NCBI RefSeq assembly: GCF_023195775.1
Contig: NZ_CP096205.1
Location: 3,555,001 to 3,619,000, forward strand
Length of the DNA: 64,000 bases
DNA from: Flavobacterium azooxidireducens
GTDB lineage: Bacteria; Bacteroidota; Bacteroidia; Flavobacteriales; Flavobacteriaceae
Direction: 5' to 3'
The position numbers and the translations under genes were made by a program. This document shows positions 1 to 7,696 of this stretch, piece after piece. Positions within the stretch are counted from its first letter, which is position 1; each line of letters begins with the position of its first letter. The notes below the pieces were generated by a model, which worked only from the letters and a program-made list of their open reading frames with translations, ran no database searches and had not been told where the DNA came from.

Positions 1-196
1 TAAATTCAGCTGACATCCAAATGTTTTTTTCTAATTTCATACAAGGAGCACACCAATCGGAACCGGAAAAAACCAATACAATATTTTTGTTTTCCTTGAT
101 AGCAAGAGATTGTGCTTCTTCAAAATTGGTTTGCCAGTTTTGAGCATAAAAAAAACTCACTGTAAAAAGGAATACGATAGAAATGTAACTTTTCAT
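1..196 (-). CDS. Thioredoxin-family secreted protein, 5' part only
   Basis: The first 65 codons are present and the rest lies beyond the left edge. The protein starts MKSYIS, has a hydrophobic signal peptide ending near FFYA-Q (residues 18/19), and continues into a thioredoxin-like strand followed by SDWCAPCMK, with the redox pair C49 and C52. The spacing from signal peptide to CxxC fits small periplasmic thioredoxin-fold proteins of Bacteroidetes that reduce or isomerise disulfides. The substrate cannot be told from this fragment. It lies 78 nt downstream of the vWA membrane protein on the same strand and may be cotranscribed with it. Confidence 0.8.
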   Translation of the reverse strand, partial: MKSYISIVFLFTVSFFYAQNWQTNFEEAQSLAIKENKNIVLVFSGSDWCAPCMKLEKNIWMSAEF

Positions 197-274
197 TTGC
201 TTTATTTTGATGTAAAATTAACGCAAATGGAATCACATTATTAGTGAGAGGAATTCAATTAAGTAAATCTTAAG

Positions 275-2302
275 TTATAGTAAACCGTTATACTTTCTAA
301 TAAACCATTCTGAAACCAAAGCAAGAGAAATAATAATAAGTAACCAAACCCAATCGATAATTGGTGTTTTTTTGACTATTTCTTTTTGGATGGGTTTGTA
401 GTTTTCGTTCGCCAATAAAGATGCAATTAATTCATCTATTTGAGTAGCCAGAAATGTTTTTCCGTTAGTTTGAGTAGCCAATTGGTTTAGTTTAGCATAG
501 TCCGGATTAACAAATTGTTTTTCAATATCAAAATCTAACACTTCAAAAAAGCCTGAATAGGACGTTTTTGAATTGTTTTCGGTTACGGTAAACGAATAAT
601 TTCCGGCAGAGAGTCCGTCTAAGTTTACTTTATACGAATTAGTTGATTTTAGTAAATCATACGATTTTGTTTGATTGGTTGCTTTGTTTTTTACCGTTAT
701 GGATAAACGAGCATTGTCGTCAAACTCATAGTTTTTATTGAAATACTGAGCATTAATTTCGATAGCATCGCCTGAGTTATAGAAATTTTCGTGCGTTACA
801 ACCAATGATTTTCGTGCATTGTTTGACGACAAAAACTGAATTGTTTTATCGATAAACACATCAAATTTTTCAAAACTTTGTTGATCGATGTGGCTTTGTA
901 AACGCCATTTCCAAATATTTTCACCTAATAAAAAAGCGGATCGTTTTCCTTGGTTTTCAGTATAAGCTAATAACGGAGAATCGAGTTCGACGTTACGAAT
1001 TCTGGCTCCAATTAATTTATCATAGTTCGATTTTGACGTAATTGTTCCAAACGGATTTTGCAACGGAGGAAAATTTTCAAAACCAATATTGTCGATTGCA
1101 AAAAGGTTGAATTGCGAAGAAAAAGTAGACAAATAATCTTCTTGTTGACCACTCATTTTGAATTCAAACGTAGTTTGTTGTTGGTTTAAAAAAGTGAAAT
1201 CAGTATGCAATCCGGTGACAATCCAAGTGTTTAAATTGGCTAGATTATTTTTTTCGAAAACTGATTTGAATTCGGAAGTTGGTTGGTATAAAATCAATAC
1301 ATTAAAATCTTGTAATGAATTGATTTGATTTGGTTTAACAATCGTTACTTTACGTTGTTGATTAGTTTCAATGGCACGTTTTAACGCTCCGATATCGGGA
1401 TGATTGATAGAAGAAACAATCGCAATTTCAGACTTTTGATCGATGATTTCTACGGCAAAATTCTTGGTGTTGTTGTACGTGTTTTTTTCCGGTTCTGATG
1501 AAGCAATCGTTGCTTTAAAAACTTGTACTCCTACTTTTTCGGCGGGCAATAAAACGGTGATTAATTGTGATTTTTGGCTGTTAGAAAAGCTTACATTTTG
1601 TTTGCTTAAAATCGAATTTCCTTGCGAAATGGAAAAAGTGGCATTCACATTTTTATTCCCGGAATAATTGACAAAAACCTCAACCGGAAATTTATTTTTG
1701 AGAAAAGCGTATTTGTTGACGTTGAGTTGACTAATTTTTAAATCCAGAACTGAAGTCGTGTCGCCCAAAACAATTGGGTAAACTGATTTATTTTCGTCAA
1801 AAGAATATATGTAATCGCTTCCTTGCGTTTGATTTCCGTCGGTAATGATCACGGTGGGATGATTGACACTTTTGTGGATGCTTTTCAGCCCTTTTCCTAC
1901 TCCATCGATTCGTGTTTGTGTTCCTTTGAAATCATAAGTCTCCGCAGATTCCAATTCGCTTGAAAATTGATAGGATTGTACTTCGTATTTTTCTTGTAAA
2001 GCGGAATTGGAAGTCAGTTTTTTATAAACTTCTAACGCTGATTCGTTGGAGTTTAATTCAGTAATTGATGACGAATTATCGACAATAATTGGTAACGGAA
2101 TTTTGATGGTTTCAAATGATTTTCGGGTGAGAATTGGGTTGATTAATAAAACCAACAATCCGAAAATGGCAATGAAACGCAAAAAAGCCAAGAACCAATT
2201 GATTTTTGAACTGGTTTTGGCTTTATAGAAATATTGAAAAAATGATACTCCTCCGGCCAGTATTACTGAAAGTAAAAGTAAAAGGACGGTGGTTGTGGTC
2301 AT
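275..2302 (-). CDS. vWA-domain membrane protein
   Basis: This is a 675-residue protein with two N-terminal membrane segments (about 5-25 and 37-57), a large extracytoplasmic part and one C-terminal membrane segment (about 646-668). Just after the second helix it has DNSSS (D75, S77, S79), a DxSxS metal-ion-dependent adhesion site, and later a VIITDG strand typical of von Willebrand A folds. The middle is predicted beta-rich and Ig-like. Such proteins recur in Bacteroidetes near BatA/BatB-type aerotolerance genes, but none of those is visible here, so the role is unassigned. It probably assembles protein complexes at the inner membrane. The start is the ATG at 2302. Confidence 0.75.
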   Translation of the reverse strand: MTTTTVLLLLLSVILAGGVSFFQYFYKAKTSSKINWFLAFLRFIAIFGLLVLLINPILTRKSFETIKIPLPIIVDNSSSITELNSNESALEVYKKLTSNSALQEKYEVQSYQFSSELESAETYDFKGTQTRIDGVGKGLKSIHKSVNHPTVIITDGNQTQGSDYIYSFDENKSVYPIVLGDTTSVLDLKISQLNVNKYAFLKNKFPVEVFVNYSGNKNVNATFSISQGNSILSKQNVSFSNSQKSQLITVLLPAEKVGVQVFKATIASSEPEKNTYNNTKNFAVEIIDQKSEIAIVSSINHPDIGALKRAIETNQQRKVTIVKPNQINSLQDFNVLILYQPTSEFKSVFEKNNLANLNTWIVTGLHTDFTFLNQQQTTFEFKMSGQQEDYLSTFSSQFNLFAIDNIGFENFPPLQNPFGTITSKSNYDKLIGARIRNVELDSPLLAYTENQGKRSAFLLGENIWKWRLQSHIDQQSFEKFDVFIDKTIQFLSSNNARKSLVVTHENFYNSGDAIEINAQYFNKNYEFDDNARLSITVKNKATNQTKSYDLLKSTNSYKVNLDGLSAGNYSFTVTENNSKTSYSGFFEVLDFDIEKQFVNPDYAKLNQLATQTNGKTFLATQIDELIASLLANENYKPIQKEIVKKTPIIDWVWLLIIISLALVSEWFIRKYNGLL

Positions 2303-2330
2303 TTTGTTATGCTTATAATTAATTTAAACA

Positions 2331-2786
2331 TTAATAACGAACTGTTCTCATTGTTATATCTTCATTATATTTTTCATAGAAAATTTCCACTTTTTCAGGA
2401 TTTAGTTTTCCCTCGGTATCTAATACTTTCTCTTTAATCAAAAGACCAATAAGTTTTTCCATATTTTTTCTTGAATTCATTCCAATTCCAGAAAAAATTA
2501 GCCTAACATTTTTAGATTCTACTTTCTTTTTTAGAGTTAAAAAATTTAAAATGAAATAATCGTCATCTGAATATCCCCTAGTAGCATTTTCATCATACTT
2601 ATAAAAAATAATTTCTTCATCAGAATCTAACGAAAAAAAAGAATGTTGATGAACATTAATCTTCTCATATTTCAGGATTGATTTTGAATCTACAAATACT
2701 TTCCCATCTTTTATTTCAACTTCTTGAGCATAAAAAGATGTTATTCCAAAAATCAAAAATAAACTTGTAATAATCTTATTTAGCAT
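2331..2786 (-). CDS. Hypothetical secreted protein, 151 aa
   Basis: I do not recognise the family. The protein has a clear signal peptide (MLNKIITSLFLIFG..., cleavage near SFYA-Q, residue 20), followed by a soluble, charged domain with mixed strands and helices and no cysteine pair. It sits 28 nt upstream of the vWA gene on the same strand, so cotranscription is possible. It is probably periplasmic or membrane-anchored after export. No motif suggests an enzyme activity. Confidence 0.6.
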   Translation of the reverse strand: MLNKIITSLFLIFGITSFYAQEVEIKDGKVFVDSKSILKYEKINVHQHSFFSLDSDEEIIFYKYDENATRGYSDDDYFILNFLTLKKKVESKNVRLIFSGIGMNSRKNMEKLIGLLIKEKVLDTEGKLNPEKVEIFYEKYNEDITMRTVRY

Positions 2787-2831
2787 AACTTTTAGTTTAA
2801 AATTAATATTTACTAATATAGTACTTTTTTT

Positions 2832-2974
2832 AGCCCCGATGGTAGTGGAAAGCTTTTTTAAGGAAAATTTTTAGTTTTGCTGCCGAACAAAAGCGACCAA
2901 CGGAAGCTCTTTGGGTGGCTTGCAAAACTTAATTTTTCTTAAAAAACTTGTAACGGACAGCGGGAATAGCTTCT
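2832..2974 (-). repeat. 144-bp foldback repeat, copy A (diverged)
   Basis: Read on the minus strand, it begins AGAAGCTA and ends ATCGGGGCTA, like copies at 24139, 33021 and (half) 33821. The ends and terminal arms match, while the centre has diverged. It lies downstream of fabG in the same orientation relative to that gene as the other copies are to theirs, separated from the fabG stop by a short-period repeat tract. Confidence 0.75.
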
Positions 2975-2978
2975 TATC

Positions 2979-3138
2979 AGTTTTCTGTTGTCGGTTATCG
3001 GTTGTCTGTTTTCTGTTTTCTAGCCTGCTTCGCAGGAGAATTCTATTTCGACTTCGTCGTCTTGCGAATTGACAAACTGTGTGTGAAAACTGTGACTGAA
3101 AACTGTGACTGCGACTGGAAACTGCGACTGAAAACTGA
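2979..3138 (-). repeat. Short-period degenerate repeat tract after the fabG stop codon
   Basis: On the minus strand, the TAG stop of fabG is followed at once by repeats built from CAGTTTTCAGTC and CAGTCGCAGT, covering about 55 nt. A second part near 2979-3021 repeats TTTTCTGTT and GGTTNTCGG words on the plus strand. No ORF explains it. Similar tracts follow other stop codons in the window. Confidence 0.6.
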
Positions 3139-3885
3139 CTACGTCAACATTCCCCCATCAACATTCATCACTTGTCCGGTTACGTAGGCACTCAAATCTG
3201 AGGCTAAGAAAAGACAGGCATTGGCAACGTCTTCCGGTGTTCCACCACGTTTTAATGGGATGGAATCTCTCCAGCCTTGCACGACCTCTTCGTTTAATTT
3301 TCCGGTCATTTCGGTTTCGATGAAGCCTGGTGCGATGGCGTTGCAACGGATGTTTCGCGAACCTAATTCTAGGGCAATTGACTTAGTAAAACCAATCATT
3401 CCGGCTTTTGAAGCGGCATAGTTGGCTTGACCGGCGTTTCCTTTTACACCCACCACAGAACTCATATTAACGATAGAACCTTTGCGGTTTTTCAACATAA
3501 TTTTCTGAACGGCTTTGGTCATATTGAAAACCGATTTTAGGTTGATTTCGATGACTTTATCGAAATCTTCTTCGGACATTCTCATTAAAAGGTTGTCTTT
3601 TGTGATTCCGGCATTGTTGATTAAAATATCGATGGTGCCAAATTCTGCCAACACATCGTCGGCTAATTTTTGAGCTTCGTTAAAATCGGCTGCGTTTGAT
3701 TTGTATCCTTTGGCTTTGATTCCTAAAGCGTTTAGTTCGTTTTCTAAAACCAAAGCTGATTCGGCAGACGAACTGTATGTAAATGCCACATTTGCTCCGT
3801 GTTGAGCAAAAACTTTAGCGATTCCGCTACCAATTCCGCGACTGGCTCCGGTGATGATGGCTACTTTTCCTTCTAATAATTTCAT
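3139..3885 (-). CDS. fabG: 3-oxoacyl-[acyl-carrier-protein] reductase FabG
   Basis: FabG reduces 3-oxoacyl-ACP with NADPH in each cycle of type II fatty-acid synthesis. The 248-residue protein starts MKLLEGK and has the Rossmann nucleotide site TGASRGIG at the N-terminus, the NNAG strand, the catalytic Ser of NMSSVVG, the YAASK pair (Tyr and Lys) and the terminal VDGGM segment seen in FabG proteins. An upstream in-frame TTG extends the frame by 12 codons, but a TATATTTG promoter box sits there, so the ATG at 3885 is preferred. The gene stands alone, and its stop codon abuts a repeat tract. Confidence 0.95.
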   Translation of the reverse strand: MKLLEGKVAIITGASRGIGSGIAKVFAQHGANVAFTYSSSAESALVLENELNALGIKAKGYKSNAADFNEAQKLADDVLAEFGTIDILINNAGITKDNLLMRMSEEDFDKVIEINLKSVFNMTKAVQKIMLKNRKGSIVNMSSVVGVKGNAGQANYAASKAGMIGFTKSIALELGSRNIRCNAIAPGFIETEMTGKLNEEVVQGWRDSIPLKRGGTPEDVANACLFLASDLSAYVTGQVMNVDGGMLT

Positions 3886-3918
3886 GCTATGTTTGTTTGT
3901 TTTGTTTGATTTGAACGA

Positions 3919-3926
3919 CAAATATA
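3919..3926 (-). promoter_or_regulatory. Putative -7 box for fabG
   Basis: TATATTTG on the minus strand matches the Bacteroidetes TAnnTTTG -7 element, 33 nt upstream of the chosen fabG ATG. No clear TTG -33 element is seen at normal spacing. Confidence 0.5.
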
Positions 3927-4038
3927 AGTAATTCTATTGGCAGAATATTACTGGTATTTGGTGTTTTGTTGTTAAAAGAAAATTAAAATTGAGTTTTAGT
4001 TTATTTCTGTTTTTTATTCGAATTTAATGAATTTTCGT

Positions 4039-5385
4039 TTACGCTGTGTATTTCAAAATTAATTTATCCCAATATTTGCTGTAGATTGCCAAGATTGTGA
4101 ACAGGAACAAGAACAAATAATACCAAGCATTGAACAATAAGTCTGTCCAAGTTAAAGCTCCTCCGGCAAAACTAAGGATGAGTAAAACTTGTGCTCCGTA
4201 AGGCAATAGTCCTTGAAAAATACAGGAAAAAATGTCTAAAATAGTTGCTGTTTTTTTAGCACTTAGTTCGTATTCATCGTTAATTTCTTTGGCAATTCCG
4301 CCCGTTACAACGATGGAAACGGTGTTGTTTGCAATGGCAACGTTAACCAATCCAACCAAGGTTCCTATTCCCATTTGAGCCGAACGTTTAGATTTTATTC
4401 GCTTTTTAATTTGATGGAGAATAAATGCAATTCCCCCTGCTTTATCAACCATGGCTGCCAATCCACCCGTGAGCATGGAGAGCAAAAAAATATCGGTCAT
4501 GCTTGTAAAGCCTTTATAAATGGTTTGAGAGAAGGATAAAAGTGTAAAATCGCCTTGATAAAATCCGATTATTCCCGCTGTAATTATTCCGATTACAAGA
4601 GTGGAAAAAACATTGATTCCGAGTAAAGCCAAAACGATTACTAAGAGATAAGGAATGATAGTAATGAGTTGATAACCTTCTTGTTGTAAGCTTACTTCAG
4701 TTGTACCATATCCTAAAAAAAGCAAGAGTAAAACCGTGACAAATGCGGCCGGCAATGCAATGAATAAATTGACTTTGAATTTGTCTTTCATCTTACATCC
4801 GAGCGATTGTGTTGCGGCAATAGTGGTGTCTGAAATGAGTGAAAGATTGTCGCCCAGCATTGCTCCACCCAACAACGCTCCTCCAATAAGCGGCAACGAA
4901 GAACCTGATTTATCGGCTAATGAAATGGCGATTGGTCCAAGAGCAACAATTGCTCCAACCGATGTTCCTGTGGCTGTGGATAAAAAAGCTGCAATCAGAA
5001 AAATTCCTAAAGGAAAATAAGCCGAATTGATGTTTTGGATTCCGAAATTTACCACCGAATCTACGCCACCCATTGTTTTGGTTACAGTGGCAAATGCACC
5101 AGCCAAAAGATAAATTAGACACATGGTGATGATTTTTGAATCGCCACAACCTTTGATTAAGGCTTGAATTTTTTCTTCCGAAGAAAGTTTGAACAACAAA
5201 AAAGCTGCTATAATTCCGAGTATAACAGCAATTGGAGAAGGTAGAGCATAAAAATCATTAAGAACGATTCCGCTACCGAGAAAAGTAAAAATAAATACGC
5301 CTAAAGGAAGTAAGGCTAAAGCATTTCCTTTGTTTTGAGTTTGATTCATAGAGCAATTTTTTACGTTATTGTTTAACGAATCCAT
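4039..5385 (-). CDS. NhaC-family Na+/H+ antiporter-like transporter
   Basis: This polytopic inner-membrane protein of 448 residues has about eleven hydrophobic segments. It belongs to the NhaC/ArsB-like ion transporter superfamily, judged from the GGAMLGDNLSLISDTT segment and the repeated GG-containing helices. Family members exchange Na+ for protons or organic solutes; some relatives (MetT) are predicted methionine transporters under SAM-responsive control. The leader here resembles part of an S-box RNA, so methionine-related transport is possible but unproven. The start is ambiguous: ATG at 5385, or ATG at 5349 giving MNQTQNKGNALALLPL, which may match homologues better. Confidence 0.8.
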   Translation of the reverse strand: MDSLNNNVKNCSMNQTQNKGNALALLPLGVFIFTFLGSGIVLNDFYALPSPIAVILGIIAAFLLFKLSSEEKIQALIKGCGDSKIITMCLIYLLAGAFATVTKTMGGVDSVVNFGIQNINSAYFPLGIFLIAAFLSTATGTSVGAIVALGPIAISLADKSGSSLPLIGGALLGGAMLGDNLSLISDTTIAATQSLGCKMKDKFKVNLFIALPAAFVTVLLLLFLGYGTTEVSLQQEGYQLITIIPYLLVIVLALLGINVFSTLVIGIITAGIIGFYQGDFTLLSFSQTIYKGFTSMTDIFLLSMLTGGLAAMVDKAGGIAFILHQIKKRIKSKRSAQMGIGTLVGLVNVAIANNTVSIVVTGGIAKEINDEYELSAKKTATILDIFSCIFQGLLPYGAQVLLILSFAGGALTWTDLLFNAWYYLFLFLFTILAIYSKYWDKLILKYTA

Positions 5386-5442
5386 TGCTTACTTGTCTAA
5401 AAATGGCATTGAAATGACAACATTTTTTCCAACAGAAATTGG

Positions 5443-5504
5443 CTTATCGTTTTAGCACCTTGCTTGTTGTTGCAGGTTGCTATCTTTGAAAAGATTCGTG
5501 ATAA
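5443..5504 (-). promoter_or_regulatory. Possible reduced S-box (SAM-I-like) leader RNA
   Basis: The minus-strand leader of the NhaC-family gene contains, in order: TTATC, a 5-bp hairpin with a TTCA loop, GCAACC, a CCTGC/GCAAGG stem, GGTGCTAA, and GATAAG. TTATC and GATAA can pair as a P1 helix, and GCAACC plus AGGTGCTAA are hallmark segments of the 3' half of SAM-I aptamers. The usual long P2/P3 arm is missing, replaced by the small hairpin. It ends about 58 nt before the ATG. The match is read by eye, so the ligand is uncertain. Confidence 0.45.
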
Positions 5505-5563
5505 CGGCGGCAAAATTAAATGAAATGAATGAATTAAAAAAATAGTTAAGGTTAAAGAAATGT

Positions 5564-6715
5564 TTATTTTGCTTCTGAACTTGAGTTTTCGTTTTTACTT
5601 ACAGAGTAAAATACAGTTACGGTATTTCCTTGTCTGGTTGATAATTTTTCGATTAAATATTTTTCATTTTCATAGCGAGCTAAAAGCGAGTCTTGATTCT
5701 CAAGTGTTCGTTTGAATGAATTTTTTCTAATATCATTATCCATAAACATGATAAAATCTCGTTTTGGAATGTAGAAAATACTTTTCCCCGCTCTTTTTAT
5801 GTAGCATTCTCTACTGGGATTAACCCAACATTCTAGCTCAACGTTGTAACTCCATCCTACAGACATTGTACTTAATTTTTCTTGAATTTGTTTGTCTGAC
5901 AATTCTAAAAAAGTGAATAAATCTTTAAAAAAGACATCTCGTTCTTCTGTTTTATAAACTTGTTTTATACTTTCTTTAGAATTGAGAAGTTTGATGTTGT
6001 TTGTGTTTTCACTTGAATATATAATGTCAATCTGTTGTCCTTTGTAAAAGTGATTAAATTGATAGGATGGAATTTCGATTGTTCTACTGATGACTTTATT
6101 CTCTTTTGTTCTAAATTTTACGGTTATTTCTGCTTCATCGGGTCGTCTTCGTCTGATTCCGCCTCCTTCATAATAATTTCCGTTTACCACTATTGCTTTT
6201 GTTTCTACTTTGGTTTCTAGTAGTCTTTTTTCGGCTCCACTTTCAATTAACCAAGAGATTAAAAAATAAAAAATTACAGCCGGAATAGCTGCTAATAATC
6301 CGAAAAAGGAAAAGAAGTTTCCTAAATCGAAATCTAACGAAGGGTTTACGTCTATATTTTCAGGTTTCCATGAATTATAAAAAACAAACATACAATACAT
6401 TCCTAAACATAAAAGTAATGTTCCAAAAATGGAAAGAATTCCAACGTTTGTAACAATATTTTGTTTTGGAAGTAGAATAAAGAAAACTAAAAGTGTTACC
6501 ACGGTTACTGCTGCAGCAGAAAAAAACACAATTCTGTTTCTTTTGATAATGAACTCTCTTTTGTATTGAGCGTATAACTTATTGGCTTCTTCTTTGATGT
6601 GGATTATTTCTTCTTCTGTTAAATTACTGGAATTTAACAATTTATCAATTTGATAGTTTAAGGTATTGCTTTTTTGTAAATCAAAAACCTTTTGGATAAG
6701 TTGATTGTTGTTCAT
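5564..6715 (-). CDS. Hypothetical three-helix membrane protein, 383 aa
   Basis: I do not recognise a named family. An N-terminal charged helical region (1-60) precedes membrane segments near 62-81, 90-112 and 133-155. A cytoplasmic part follows with a beta strand set (ETKAIVVNGNYYEG...ITVKFRT...) that resembles DUF3592-like domains, then a helical C-terminus. It lies 15 nt upstream of nothing obvious and 14 nt downstream of the pirin gene on the same strand, so the two are probably cotranscribed. Confidence 0.55.
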   Translation of the reverse strand: MNNNQLIQKVFDLQKSNTLNYQIDKLLNSSNLTEEEIIHIKEEANKLYAQYKREFIIKRNRIVFFSAAAVTVVTLLVFFILLPKQNIVTNVGILSIFGTLLLCLGMYCMFVFYNSWKPENIDVNPSLDFDLGNFFSFFGLLAAIPAVIFYFLISWLIESGAEKRLLETKVETKAIVVNGNYYEGGGIRRRRPDEAEITVKFRTKENKVISRTIEIPSYQFNHFYKGQQIDIIYSSENTNNIKLLNSKESIKQVYKTEERDVFFKDLFTFLELSDKQIQEKLSTMSVGWSYNVELECWVNPSRECYIKRAGKSIFYIPKRDFIMFMDNDIRKNSFKRTLENQDSLLARYENEKYLIEKLSTRQGNTVTVFYSVSKNENSSSEAK

Positions 6716-6729
6716 TTAATTTATATGTT

Positions 6730-7608
6730 TTAAAATCCTTCTGGTAAAGGAACATAGGTTTCATCATTTTGCACCATGGGAAACGTTTTATTTCTCCAAT
6801 TTTCTTTTGCTTTTTCGATGGTTGATGGATCGGATGCCACAAAATTCCAAAAAATTTGACGTTCTTGCTCAAACGGTTGACCGCCAAAAAGAATAATGTG
6901 CGAGTTGGGATGGATGGTGAGCGAACACGCATCTTCTGCTTTGGAAACTAGCATATTTCCTTTTTCTACATGGTTATCACAAGCTTGAATGGATCCTTCT
7001 ACGATGCAAATTCCGATTTCGCCACGCACTTGTCCGTTAATTTGAAGTTGGTATTCTTCCTCGGTTTTAATTTCCACCATGAACATATCTGAAAATACGG
7101 GAACGGGAGAATTTTTTCCGAAAGCGGTTCCGGCAACGAGTTTAAATTCGGCACTTCCCTCCTGCCATTGCGGTAGTTCGTTCGCATCAAAATGATGGAA
7201 TTCGGGCTGCATAAATTCTTTTTCTTTGGGAAGTGCGACCCAAATTTGATAGCCGTGCATGGTGAAAATGTTTCCGTTTCTGAGTTCTTGAGGCGTTCGT
7301 TCGGTGTGCGTAACGCCGCTTCCGGCAACCATCCAATTGACTGATCCGGGTTGGATTTTGACTTTCGTTCCTAAGCTATCTTCGTGCATAACGGCTCCTT
7401 CTAACAAAAAAGTCAATGTTGCCAGACCGATGTGTGGATGCTGATCAACATCCATATATTTTTCAGGGCCTAACTCTGTTGGCCCCATGTGGTCGATAAA
7501 AATAAACGGTCCGACCATTCTCTTTTTACGAAAAGGGAGAATTCTGCCCACTAAAAAATCGCCGATGTCGCGGCTGCGTTCTTCTATGATTAAATCGATG
7601 TTTGACAT
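6730..7608 (-). CDS. Pirin family protein
   Basis: This 292-residue bicupin carries the pirin metal-site pattern: HPHIG (H57, H59) and HTE (H101, E103), in the N-terminal cupin. Pirins are iron-binding proteins; some bacterial members oxidise quercetin and others modulate enzymes or transcription factors, so the substrate here is open. The C-terminal cupin (about 170-250) lacks the metal ligands, as usual. The start MSNIDLIIEER fits the family length. No partner gene narrows the role. Confidence 0.9.
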   Translation of the reverse strand: MSNIDLIIEERSRDIGDFLVGRILPFRKKRMVGPFIFIDHMGPTELGPEKYMDVDQHPHIGLATLTFLLEGAVMHEDSLGTKVKIQPGSVNWMVAGSGVTHTERTPQELRNGNIFTMHGYQIWVALPKEKEFMQPEFHHFDANELPQWQEGSAEFKLVAGTAFGKNSPVPVFSDMFMVEIKTEEEYQLQINGQVRGEIGICIVEGSIQACDNHVEKGNMLVSKAEDACSLTIHPNSHIILFGGQPFEQERQIFWNFVASDPSTIEKAKENWRNKTFPMVQNDETYVPLPEGF

Positions 7609-7650
7609 GATACAAGTTTTTTATAAAAATAAAGAAAAGTTATGAGATAA

Positions 7651-7678
7651 AAAAAGCTCTATCGAAGTAGAGCTTTTT
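7651..7678 (-). terminator. Rho-independent terminator after the LRR gene
   Basis: AAAAAGCTCTA and TAGAGCTTTTT form a strong stem around a 6-nt loop. It lies just 3' of the LRR gene and is flanked by T/A runs on both sides. Confidence 0.85.
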
Positions 7679-7696
7679 GGTATAGAAAATGTGTTT

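Noticed and set aside
3002..3187. 61-aa ORF near the fabG end
   Set aside because: It consists of short-period repeats and the antisense fabG end.
6681..6932. 83-aa ORF overlapping the pirin gene end
   Set aside because: It is in another frame of pirin with no start signal or family match.
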